A stretch of DNA of 8,675 bases from Candidatus Thiodiazotropha taylori (lineage in GTDB: Bacteria > Pseudomonadota > Gammaproteobacteria > Chromatiales > Chromatiaceae), in NCBI GenBank assembly GCA_019100305.1, contig JAHRHW010000174.1, positions 1 to 8,675 of the forward strand, given 5' to 3'. How positions within the stretch are numbered: the stretch's first letter is position 1; each line of letters opens with the position of its first letter. This document shows positions 1-6,777 of this stretch, piece after piece. The position numbers and the translations under genes are program-made. A model generated the notes under the pieces. The model was not told the DNA's origin. It saw nothing but the letters and a program-made list of their open reading frames with translations, and made no database searches.

Positions 1-180
1 GTCAAAGATCTGCGTGAGACTTACAGGCTACCGATCATCGGCTTTGAACTTGTGACTGTTGAGCGTACCATGAGTGGCCAATACGCCAACCATGCCACTT
101 TGGCTGAGTGATATCGCTGGCTTCACGCCTGGTTCCATGCCGATGATCGGTAGCCTGTAAGTCTCACGCAGATCTTTGAC
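1..180. repeat. Perfect 42-bp inverted repeat (1-42 and 139-180), 96-nt spacer, at the window edge
   Basis: Bases 1-42 are the exact reverse complement of 139-180; base 43 against 138 is the first mismatch. The right arm lies within murI and encodes the residues VKDLRETYRLPIIG. The left arm reaches the first base of the window, so the repeat may be longer than can be seen. The arm begins exactly where the murI protein stops making sense. A 42-bp perfect duplicate of coding sequence in inverted orientation within 100 nt fits a fold-back chimera or assembly error at a contig end better than a natural repeat. The repeat itself is directly visible; its cause is inferred. Confidence 0.97.
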
Positions 181-423
181 AGCTGCAGCCGTTGCGGTAT
201 TGCAGGCGATAACCACCGCTTTGACATTTTTTGAAATCAAGAATTGAGTGATGAGCCGGCTTCTTTGAAGAATGAAATTCTTATCTTTCTCGCCATAAGG
301 CAGGTGAGCCCGATCCGAGACATAGAGCAGATTCTCGTTCGGTAGAAGAGAGCGTACATGTTGCAGTACTGACAAACCGCCGATGCCTGAATCGAAAATC
401 CCAATCGCTGCTTTAGACGGCAT
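28..423 (-). CDS. murI: Glutamate racemase, N-terminal part; 3' end broken by a fold-back
   Basis: Cytoplasmic, cofactor-independent enzyme that converts L-glutamate to D-glutamate for peptidoglycan. The N-terminal motif FDSGIGG carries the first catalytic Asp (residue 11 from the chosen start), ACNTATA carries the first catalytic Cys (residue 74), and LYVSDRAHLPYGEK is a typical family motif. The second catalytic Cys lies in the missing C-terminal half: about 127 genuine residues remain of a usual 260-290. The frame stays native to the codons HKFK (43-54), then enters bases 1-42, an inverted copy of this gene's own codons, which adds ADDR and a TAG at 28-30. I chose the ATG at 421-423 because GAGGT lies 5 nt upstream; the in-frame ATG at 433-435 has no comparable site. 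The start overlaps the end of the kinase gene by 11 nt, which suggests translational coupling. Identity is firm; the truncation is probably not real biology. Confidence 0.93.
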   Translation of the reverse strand: MPSKAAIGIFDSGIGGLSVLQHVRSLLPNENLLYVSDRAHLPYGEKDKNFILQRSRLITQFLISKNVKAVVIACNTATAAAVKDLRETYRLPIIGMEPGVKPAISLSQSGMVGVLATHGTLNSHKFKADDR

Positions 424-3157
424 CACCAACCTCATATTTCAATAGCCTCTCAATCTCATGCTCCAACTGTATATAGCTGGTAAGGAGTTGCTCTGTGTCC
501 TCCTGTTTGCAGACCTTTTCAAACTCTTTGACTTTATAGTCAAGTGCCGGCACACCACATGAAGCGGTGGAACCATGGATTTTGTGAGCAAGCTCTTTGA
601 GGTTATTCCAGTCAGATTGATCGATAAGTTTTTTGATGGCCAAAAGCTGCTGAGGCAGCTCCAGGCAGAGTTGTTTGAACATCTCATCAGCGAGTTGTTG
701 GTCCCCACCAGTGATTGCCAGCAGTTTTTCCATATCCCTGACCGGCAGTTCACTGAACAACATGACCGGTTCGGTCGTCAGCTGTTGAGAAACGATCATT
801 GAATCGGTGGAATCCTGTGAAAAGATATTATTGATCACGGACCACATTTGGGGTTCATCAATCGGTTTCAGCAGATAACCATCCATGCCGGATTCCGCTA
901 TCTGATTTCGAGTCGCAGGTACAGCATCTGCGGTCAACGCAATGATCGGAGTGTAGCTCGAACCGTTTTCATTGCGCCGAATGATCTCTGCAGCCTCCGT
1001 GCCTTTCATCTTCGGCATATGAATATCCATCAGTATCAAATCGTATCGACTGTTTTGGGTTTTCGATATGGCACTTAAACCATCATAGGCCTCTGTAACG
1101 ATTGCGCCTTTGCCTCTCATTAAAGTGCTGATCAGTTTGAGGTTGATATCGTTATCATCGACCACCAGAATATTGTAGTTTTCCAGGCTTGGTTGAGCGG
1201 TATCGATACTCTGTTTGGTGAGAAAGTCCGGTTGTTGCGCTTTGGTGGCGAAAATGGTCCTTAGACTCTCTTCAAGCTTGCTGGTGCTAAAAGGTTTTGA
1301 TAGGTAGGTGTCATTACTCAATGACTGAAACTGTTCGATAACGGTTCTTTCCGAAGCGCTGAGAAAAGTCAGTAACGGTATCATGCAGTGGGATTTCAGG
1401 CGTTGAATTTCAAATTCTGCAATACCTGAGGTGATTTCCTTATGTGAAAAGCCGAGCACAATCAGTTGAATATCATCCGTGCAATCGATGGGAAACTGCC
1501 CGTCGATCACCTCTATCTGATAGGACTCCAAGGTGTGTTTTAGAGCCAGATAAGAGAGTCGGTGGTTATCGATCAATATGGCACGTTTATGAAAGCCGAA
1601 TGCCTGTTCGTTGATTCGGTTGCTGTTGGTAGGTTTTGGCAAGGGGATCGAGACGATGAAATTTGCGCCTTTACCAAGGCTGCTGAAGAGTTCAATGTCA
1701 CCATTCATTGACTGAGCCAGTTTTTTACAGATACTCAGGCCAAGTCCTGTTCCACCATACATGCGACTGGTGGATGAGTCAGCCTGCTGAAAAGATTCGA
1801 ACAGCATGTTTTGTGCCTTATTATCGATCCCAATTCCGGTATCGGTAATGGAAAACTTCAAAACACATCGGCTGTTGGTTTCAGCATCAATCATTACCCG
1901 TATGACGACCTCACCTTCATGAGTGAACTTGATTGCATTACTGATCAGGTTGACCAGGATTTGTCGTATTCTTGGTTCGTCTCCGATGAGAATTTGTGGT
2001 ACGTCCGAATAGACCAGCAATACCAGTTCAAGCCCTTTGTCATGAGCCGACGGTGATAACAGAACGGTAGGATCCTCAAAGCACTCTCTTACATTGAAGG
2101 GAGCGGTTTCCGGCTCAAGCTTGCCATATTCCAGTTTTGAGTAGTCGAGAATTTCATTGATGATGTCAAGCAGATTAATGGCGGATTTGGATATTGTACT
2201 GACCAGGTCGCGTTGCTGTTGGGATAAGTCGGTCTTCAGCAAAAGATTGGTAAAACCCAGTACACCATTCATCGGTGTGCGGATCTCATGACTCATGTTA
2301 GCCAGAAATTCAGATTTTGCCTTGCTGGCGGACAGGGCGCGTTTTTTTGCAAGATCCAGTTCCACATTTTGTATTTCAATGGCTTCCATGGTCTCAGTAA
2401 GCTCTGCTGTGGCCTGGTTGATCTGTTGCTGCATGGTTTCGTGAGAGTGCAGAATCCGACTGGTCATCGCATTGAAGCCTTCCTCAAGGCTGCGGATTTC
2501 ACCTTTTGATATCTCGGGTACACGAGCAGACAGGTCGCCATCACGCATGCGTGAAACGGCCTGGGTCAAGCGTGCAATAGGATTGATAACCGAGCGACTG
2601 AGTGCGAGTGAGAAAAAGGCGGTAACAACCAGACCCACTACCAGCATGATAATGGTATTTCTGATGATGCTGGTTTTGTTTTGATTGAGTCTGGTTTTAC
2701 TCAGGGTAAGAATCACATTACCCATACTCTTGGTGCTTTCAGTGCTGTTCTCCTGCAGTTGATCTGGGTAATCGGTGATTTCAATATTTTCAATGATATA
2801 GATTGCTGGTGCGCTGAACTGGGTTAAGTTGCTGCTCTTTTCTACCACCTTCTTGTTCATGTGGGAGAGCAGAGCACCTGAGGCGTCGAATACCTTGATG
2901 CTGTGAACGTCATCCTGGAGAAATACCGGTCGCAGGCTCATCTCCAGAATGGTTTTATCACGGGTAAATATGCCATATACACTGATTGCTGCAGATTGAT
3001 TGGCGATTGATTCCCCGCGCTCGTTGAAGAGTTCGTTCAACTGCTCCAACTGGGTGCTGATCAGGTATATCGTCAGCATCAGAGCCAAAATAAAGGCCGG
3101 TAATAGGCCAATCATCAATGCCTGAAATTTCAGTGATCTGAGTTTAGTCAAAATCAT
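413..3157 (-). CDS. barA: BarA-type hybrid sensor histidine kinase with Hpt domain
   Basis: Inner-membrane sensor of a four-step phosphorelay; in E. coli BarA passes phosphate to UvrY and so controls the CsrB/CsrC small RNAs. Order in the 914 residues: TM1 about 13-34; periplasmic sensor about 35-164, like BarA's small Cache-type domain; TM2 about 165-187; HAMP about 189-240; coiled region with IEIQNVELDLAKKRA, nearly the same in E. coli BarA; HisKA with His290 in MSHEIRTP; HATPase with Asn403/407, DTGIGI (439-444) and GGTGLGL (468-474); degenerate receiver about 525-635 with Gly569 where the phospho-Asp should be and Lys621 kept; true receiver about 661-775 with Asp667/668, Asp711 and Lys764; Hpt with His858 in AHKIHGS. 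Length matches E. coli BarA (918). It overlaps the upstream binding-protein gene by 14 nt; the ribosome site is weak. The family is clear; strict orthology is not proved, since a paralogue devoted to this operon would look the same. No uvrY is in the window. Confidence 0.9.
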   Translation of the reverse strand: MILTKLRSLKFQALMIGLLPAFILALMLTIYLISTQLEQLNELFNERGESIANQSAAISVYGIFTRDKTILEMSLRPVFLQDDVHSIKVFDASGALLSHMNKKVVEKSSNLTQFSAPAIYIIENIEITDYPDQLQENSTESTKSMGNVILTLSKTRLNQNKTSIIRNTIIMLVVGLVVTAFFSLALSRSVINPIARLTQAVSRMRDGDLSARVPEISKGEIRSLEEGFNAMTSRILHSHETMQQQINQATAELTETMEAIEIQNVELDLAKKRALSASKAKSEFLANMSHEIRTPMNGVLGFTNLLLKTDLSQQQRDLVSTISKSAINLLDIINEILDYSKLEYGKLEPETAPFNVRECFEDPTVLLSPSAHDKGLELVLLVYSDVPQILIGDEPRIRQILVNLISNAIKFTHEGEVVIRVMIDAETNSRCVLKFSITDTGIGIDNKAQNMLFESFQQADSSTSRMYGGTGLGLSICKKLAQSMNGDIELFSSLGKGANFIVSIPLPKPTNSNRINEQAFGFHKRAILIDNHRLSYLALKHTLESYQIEVIDGQFPIDCTDDIQLIVLGFSHKEITSGIAEFEIQRLKSHCMIPLLTFLSASERTVIEQFQSLSNDTYLSKPFSTSKLEESLRTIFATKAQQPDFLTKQSIDTAQPSLENYNILVVDDNDINLKLISTLMRGKGAIVTEAYDGLSAISKTQNSRYDLILMDIHMPKMKGTEAAEIIRRNENGSSYTPIIALTADAVPATRNQIAESGMDGYLLKPIDEPQMWSVINNIFSQDSTDSMIVSQQLTTEPVMLFSELPVRDMEKLLAITGGDQQLADEMFKQLCLELPQQLLAIKKLIDQSDWNNLKELAHKIHGSTASCGVPALDYKVKEFEKVCKQEDTEQLLTSYIQLEHEIERLLKYEVGDAV
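430..433 (-). promoter_or_regulatory. Ribosome binding site that decides the murI start
   Basis: GAGG (with T, GAGGT at 429-433) stands 6 nt before the ATG at 421-423 on the minus strand, inside the last codons of the kinase gene. Its first G is also the last base of the upstream ATG at 433-435, so that ATG cannot use it. This favours the shorter N-terminus MPSKAAIG. Confidence 0.6.
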
Positions 3158-4205
3158 GTTGTATGTAATCCATCATTCGTGATTTCAGTTTTGATTCAGA
3201 CTTGATAGGAAAACCTAAAGAGCGGGCGACATCGGTATTGAAAAGTACCGAGAAATATTTGCCCATCTGTTGTTCTAAGGGGATCTGTTGTGAGCTGAAG
3301 TGAGCGATAATATTGTCTCTTACCTGGTAAGCGATATCTTCCGGTGAGGAGTAGACAGCCGCCAGTGCCCCCGCTTTCACATAAGCCGAGGAGAAGCCGA
3401 TTAAGGGAACTCTTTTTCGATACGTGGATAGCAGTATATTCGACACGGTGGATTTGTTATGAATGTTTGTGTCCGGTGTGGTGAGAAAAATATCGATTCT
3501 TTCCAAAAGAGTATTGATTGCTGTACCGACTTGATCATTGGAAAAGATCTGCTCGATAAGCAAGTTCAGTTTCAGGCGCGTTGCGGCATTCTGCAGTGAC
3601 TCCACGGTAGCCTGGTCTTTGCTGTCCACAACGATACCAATATCCTCAAATCGGCTGGATAGAGCCTTGATCAGAGCCAGGCTATGGCCTGCAGGCTGAT
3701 CGAGGTAGAGAAAATGCTGCTTGGGATTGGTCGAGAGATTCTCCTGGATCATAACGTTGTTTTTAGGAATCAGGGCGGAGATTATGGTTATGTCGCGGAT
3801 ATTTTTTGCCGAAACAATCGCAGCATGAGTGCCCAGTGTGATGATCGCTTTATAGTTCTTGTGTGTTTGTTGATCGTAGGATGAGATGTGAACGATGTCG
3901 TAGTTGCTGTTCTGACAACTCAAACCATGGTTGCGACAGTATTTAATGGTTGTGTTGGTTATGGTAGTGGCTACATCGAGGTAGACATCTTTATTGTCGC
4001 TGAGAAGGATCAGGATATTGTTATAGTCGTTTTGAGATAGAGCGCTTCCAGGCAGCCAACTCAGTAAACTGAACAAGAGGGCCAGGATCGAGAGAGTTTT
4101 GGGCAGAGGTTTGTTGTTGTTTCCTTTGACCGGTCGTTTAAATGCACACAGGCACACTCTAGCTGGGTAGACATGCTGGGCAGAATGTGTCTCTGTGCCG
4201 GTCAT
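3144..4205 (-). CDS. Orphan periplasmic substrate-binding protein, ABC_sub_bind type
   Basis: Probable periplasmic two-lobe binding protein of the ABC_sub_bind kind (PF04392-like, TrpX-related); ligand unknown. Family signs are an initial strand NNILILLSD (62-70), ITLGTHAA (122-129), an interlobe region near LYLDQPAGHSLALIKAL, and the typical VPLIGFSSAYVKAGALAAVYSSPEDI stretch (266-291). Cys90 and Cys97 could form a disulfide. A hydrophobic signal segment runs from about 37 to 54, with probable cleavage near SALS-QND. With the first ATG the region before it is unusually long (about 36 residues). A GTG at 4155-4157 (Val17) would give a more ordinary signal peptide, but neither start has a visible Shine-Dalgarno. 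The first ATG lies 11 nt after the receptor gene's stop, which fits reinitiation, so I kept it. No permease or ATPase gene is adjacent, so import is unlikely to be its only role; ligand presentation to the downstream kinase is an inference. Confidence 0.78.
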   Translation of the reverse strand: MTGTETHSAQHVYPARVCLCAFKRPVKGNNNKPLPKTLSILALLFSLLSWLPGSALSQNDYNNILILLSDNKDVYLDVATTITNTTIKYCRNHGLSCQNSNYDIVHISSYDQQTHKNYKAIITLGTHAAIVSAKNIRDITIISALIPKNNVMIQENLSTNPKQHFLYLDQPAGHSLALIKALSSRFEDIGIVVDSKDQATVESLQNAATRLKLNLLIEQIFSNDQVGTAINTLLERIDIFLTTPDTNIHNKSTVSNILLSTYRKRVPLIGFSSAYVKAGALAAVYSSPEDIAYQVRDNIIAHFSSQQIPLEQQMGKYFSVLFNTDVARSLGFPIKSESKLKSRMMDYIQHDFD

Positions 4206-4216
4206 ATAAAGCGAAA

Positions 4217-6454
4217 CTAGTAGTTTAATTTGGCCTGTAAATAAGCTCTTCTTTCCCAGATGTTGTGCTCGTCGACCCTGTCGCTATGGTAAAAGTCAAA
4301 ATTCTCCTTATGAATGTTCTGCAGAATCAGGGCGATATCCATTTTTGCCTTTTCCAGGTTCAATCTCTTGTTGAATTTCAGGTCGAGTCGGCTGTAGTTG
4401 GGTACAGCGTCACCCTCGCCAGGCCACTCCATTTCATCTGTAAAATAGTAGCCTAAACTCATTGATACACCGTCATCAAAGGTATGGCTGGCCAATAGAC
4501 TGAAGGTGCGCTGGGGGATTTTCTCATCGGCGTTCTCCCGATAACTGAAAACGCCATCTTTGAGTCGCTTTATCTCATTGCCACTGACATTCAGATAGCT
4601 GAATCCAAGAAACAACATATTTCTGCTTGTTGGGCGGAAATTCATTTCAAACTCGATACCATTGATCTCAACCGTACCAAAGTTGGTATAGGTGAAAGCG
4701 CCTCGCTGATAAAAACGGTTAAATTGATAGAGAATCTCCAGATCAACAGGGTCGGTGATTCCTCTGTCCGGATCAGGTAGATCGAAATTGCCATACTGAT
4801 CTATGATGTCATTGTATTCCTCGTGAAACAGACAGATATCAAAGTTCAATCCGTAATCGGTTATGTGACCGAAGTAACCTGCTTCGAAGCGATCGATTCT
4901 CTGTGGGTCCAACTCCTCTGTGCTCATCACCCAGGAGTTCAATGGGTCATCCTGATCTCCCAGGTAAACTGCCAAATTAACATTGTCTTCATAAATGGTT
5001 GGCATCCTATAAGCTCTTGAACCGCTTATTCTGAAGGTGTTGCTTGGGTTTAAATGGTAATTAATCCCAAGTCTTGGAGAGAAGACCTCCTTCTTACCTT
5101 CGAATTTCTCAAGCATGGCGCCGGCATTGATCACCGTGCTGGGGGTGGCATACCATTCACTATTCAGAAAGAGTCTGTATAAATCTCTGGAGATTGCTTT
5201 ATCCTGCTGGAAAAGCCAGGGACTCTCACCCCGGTCATGGCGTGCGCCCACTCCCCAGGCTATTCGAAGATCATCAATCGGTTCAAGCGTATTCTCAATC
5301 TCCAAATCATAACGATGTGATTTAAGTCCGATCCAGGAGAAGACAAATGGCGAGTCAGTCATATTCAACGCTTGCAGCAGGGACTCAAAATCGTATCTTC
5401 CACCTGAAATGTTGGCGGCAAACAGATCGGCTCTTAAGGATTCATCAAATCCCTGCAGTTCGTCGATTGCATTGATCTGTTCAGATATTTTGGGGGTGTA
5501 GTAGATGTCATCCACTTCATAATAGTTGTGGTAGAACTGAACATTTATCTTGTTCTCAGGGGATATGAAGTGATTCCAGGCGATGGTTTGGTAGTTGTAC
5601 TTGGATTCAATCTCTCTCTCTTCCTGCAGCAGATTAGGGTGTCCCTCATCATAATCACCACCCACAACAGCCAACTCAGCACTCAATGAGTTGTCCTCAT
5701 TGAGCTGATAATCACTGGTGAATTTCAACCACTTTGAACGGCTGGCATCATCTCGATTGTCAAAGCCTTCATCCTCTTTGTAGCTGGCCGAAAGTCGATA
5801 GGTGAAATCTCCCAGTTCGGCGGAATGCGCGGCATCGATGTAGCGGGTCAAACCATAGCCGATGGTTGCCGATGCCATGGTGTTAGGCAAGTCCTGGATT
5901 CGGTCAGTGACAATATTGATCACCCCGGCATAGGAGTTGGAGCCATAGGCGGCAGCATTCGGCCCACGTATGACCTCAATTCTCAGGATCTCATCCAGAC
6001 TCAGCGAGATCTCCGACCAGGGTATGCCGCCATAGACCGGGTCATAGATTGATCGACCATCGATCAGCACCTGCATGTCTCTGGCGTACTCATCCGCATG
6101 GCCATGATAGGTGACAGTCGCTCTTGATCCTGCATAGAAGCCGATTGTAAATCCAGGTACCAGTCTGAGCAGATCCGGAATGTTCAATGCAGTGCTGGCC
6201 TGGATCATCTTTCGATCGATAACGGTCATGGCTGTCGGTGTATCCGCCTGTGACTGACTCAATCTGGTGGCAGACAGCACTACCGGAAGATCATCATAGA
6301 AGTAATCTTCTGAGAAGTTGTCCAGGTGATTATCAGCAGAGAGATTGGGTGAGGAGAGCAGTGCCCCAGTACACAACAGATTTGATATGAAATGGGGATA
6401 GTGTTTGATTTTCAGCATACGAAGGCCTTGAATGGATTTAATTGGTAATTTCAT
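4217..6454 (-). CDS. TonB-dependent outer-membrane receptor
   Basis: A 22-strand-type outer-membrane barrel with an N-terminal plug, driven by TonB/ExbB/ExbD to import a scarce ligand. A signal peptide covers about residues 1-40. LPVVLSATRL (56-65) sits where a TonB box is expected. The plug spans about 60-185, with LIDGRSIYDPVYGGIPW (130-146) and RIEVIRGPNAAAYGSN (158-173) followed by AGVINIVT. Barrel signs are SGSRAYRMPT (477-486), NFGTVEINGIEFE (591-603) and a C-terminal strand ending in Tyr745. At 745 residues it is a usual size. Substrate cannot be read from sequence: siderophore, haem, cobalamin, another metal chelate or an organic signal are all open. There is no long N-terminal signalling extension of the FecA type, so it does not look like a sigma/anti-sigma receptor. 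It is the first gene of the four-gene run. Met13 (6416-6418) is an alternative start; neither has a strong ribosome site. Confidence 0.9.
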   Translation of the reverse strand: MKLPIKSIQGLRMLKIKHYPHFISNLLCTGALLSSPNLSADNHLDNFSEDYFYDDLPVVLSATRLSQSQADTPTAMTVIDRKMIQASTALNIPDLLRLVPGFTIGFYAGSRATVTYHGHADEYARDMQVLIDGRSIYDPVYGGIPWSEISLSLDEILRIEVIRGPNAAAYGSNSYAGVINIVTDRIQDLPNTMASATIGYGLTRYIDAAHSAELGDFTYRLSASYKEDEGFDNRDDASRSKWLKFTSDYQLNEDNSLSAELAVVGGDYDEGHPNLLQEEREIESKYNYQTIAWNHFISPENKINVQFYHNYYEVDDIYYTPKISEQINAIDELQGFDESLRADLFAANISGGRYDFESLLQALNMTDSPFVFSWIGLKSHRYDLEIENTLEPIDDLRIAWGVGARHDRGESPWLFQQDKAISRDLYRLFLNSEWYATPSTVINAGAMLEKFEGKKEVFSPRLGINYHLNPSNTFRISGSRAYRMPTIYEDNVNLAVYLGDQDDPLNSWVMSTEELDPQRIDRFEAGYFGHITDYGLNFDICLFHEEYNDIIDQYGNFDLPDPDRGITDPVDLEILYQFNRFYQRGAFTYTNFGTVEINGIEFEMNFRPTSRNMLFLGFSYLNVSGNEIKRLKDGVFSYRENADEKIPQRTFSLLASHTFDDGVSMSLGYYFTDEMEWPGEGDAVPNYSRLDLKFNKRLNLEKAKMDIALILQNIHKENFDFYHSDRVDEHNIWERRAYLQAKLNY

Positions 6455-6489
6455 CCATGAGTAACTGGTGTCTCCAACAGATGGTCGTC

Positions 6490-6508
6490 TGTAATGAATG
6501 TCATTGAT
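6490..6508 (-). promoter_or_regulatory. Weak Fur-box-like operator candidate upstream of the receptor operon
   Basis: The site contains AATGA (6493-6497), 3 nt, then TCATT (6501-6505), the same inverted core and spacing as the 19-bp Fur consensus. By hand alignment 11 of 19 positions match, all but one in the core. Its centre is about 45 nt before the receptor's ATG, next to an AT-rich stretch, where a repressor would act. An iron-regulated TonB receptor would make sense, but short inverted repeats like this occur by chance in AT-rich DNA. Confidence 0.28.
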
Positions 6509-6510
6509 TC

Positions 6511-6535
6511 ATAAATAATTTTGTATACAACAACA
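6511..6535 (-). promoter_or_regulatory. AT-rich probable promoter zone with palindrome TTGTATACAA
   Basis: This is the most AT-rich part of the gap, 57-81 nt before the receptor start codon. It holds the perfect 10-bp palindrome TTGTATACAA at 6521-6530. On the minus strand TATGAA and TATACA could serve as -10 elements, but no convincing -35 hexamer lies 16-18 nt upstream of either. Placement suggests the operon promoter; the exact elements cannot be assigned. Confidence 0.25.
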
Positions 6536-6777
6536 GAACTTTTCAGCTGTCGTTCTGGAGCGGAATCACCTACAACCATAGGATTTATCACAGAATCGAC
6601 GACAGCAGTGCTGAGGTTAAGACAATTTTACAGTGATTGGTAGGGAATTGGTCGGAATCTAAATACTACTCGAAATCTGCCATCCAATGGCCAACCAGTC
6701 ATACTGGCGCCAATCAGCTCTCTCAGCGTGAGATACGATTGCCCTAAGGATTCTTGAGGCCAGGCGGGATTGGTGGT

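Larger units (their letters stand above)
6455..6777. other. 323-nt intergenic region between ubiV and the receptor gene
   Basis: No convincing reading frame or RNA gene is seen here. Near the ubiV end, 6741-6760 can fold as an 8-bp stem with one G-T pair and one mismatch around a 4-nt loop. At 6695-6707 there is CCAGT-CAT-ACTGG, extendable with an internal loop by TGGC/GCCA. Neither is followed by a T tract on the minus strand, so neither is a standard intrinsic terminator. The part nearer the receptor holds the operator and promoter candidates listed separately. The size of the gap, against the tight spacing on both sides, argues that ubiUV and the receptor operon are separate transcription units. 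Confidence 0.6.

Noticed and set aside
1..180. The 42-bp inverted repeat as a transposon end or attachment site
   Set aside because: Both arms are murI coding sequence, there is no transposase or target duplication, and the arm runs to the window edge; a fold-back artefact explains it better.
575..802. A 75-codon plus-strand frame opposite the kinase's Hpt domain
   Set aside because: The minus-strand reading is a conserved Hpt domain; the plus-strand peptide resembles nothing and is a shadow.
4217..6454. The receptor as a FecA-type signalling receptor with sigma/anti-sigma partners
   Set aside because: Only about 15 residues separate the signal peptide from the TonB-box-like segment, so the extra N-terminal signalling domain is absent, and no sigma factor or FecR-like gene is adjacent.
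6695..6707. CCAGT-CAT-ACTGG inverted repeat as an operator or terminator
   Set aside because: Five-base arms with a 3-nt loop, no T tract and no clear promoter next to it; expected by chance in a few hundred bases.
6741..6760. Hairpin 18 nt after the ubiV stop as an intrinsic terminator
   Set aside because: The stem has a mismatch and a G-T pair, and no T tract follows on the minus strand, so it is kept only as a note in the intergenic entry.
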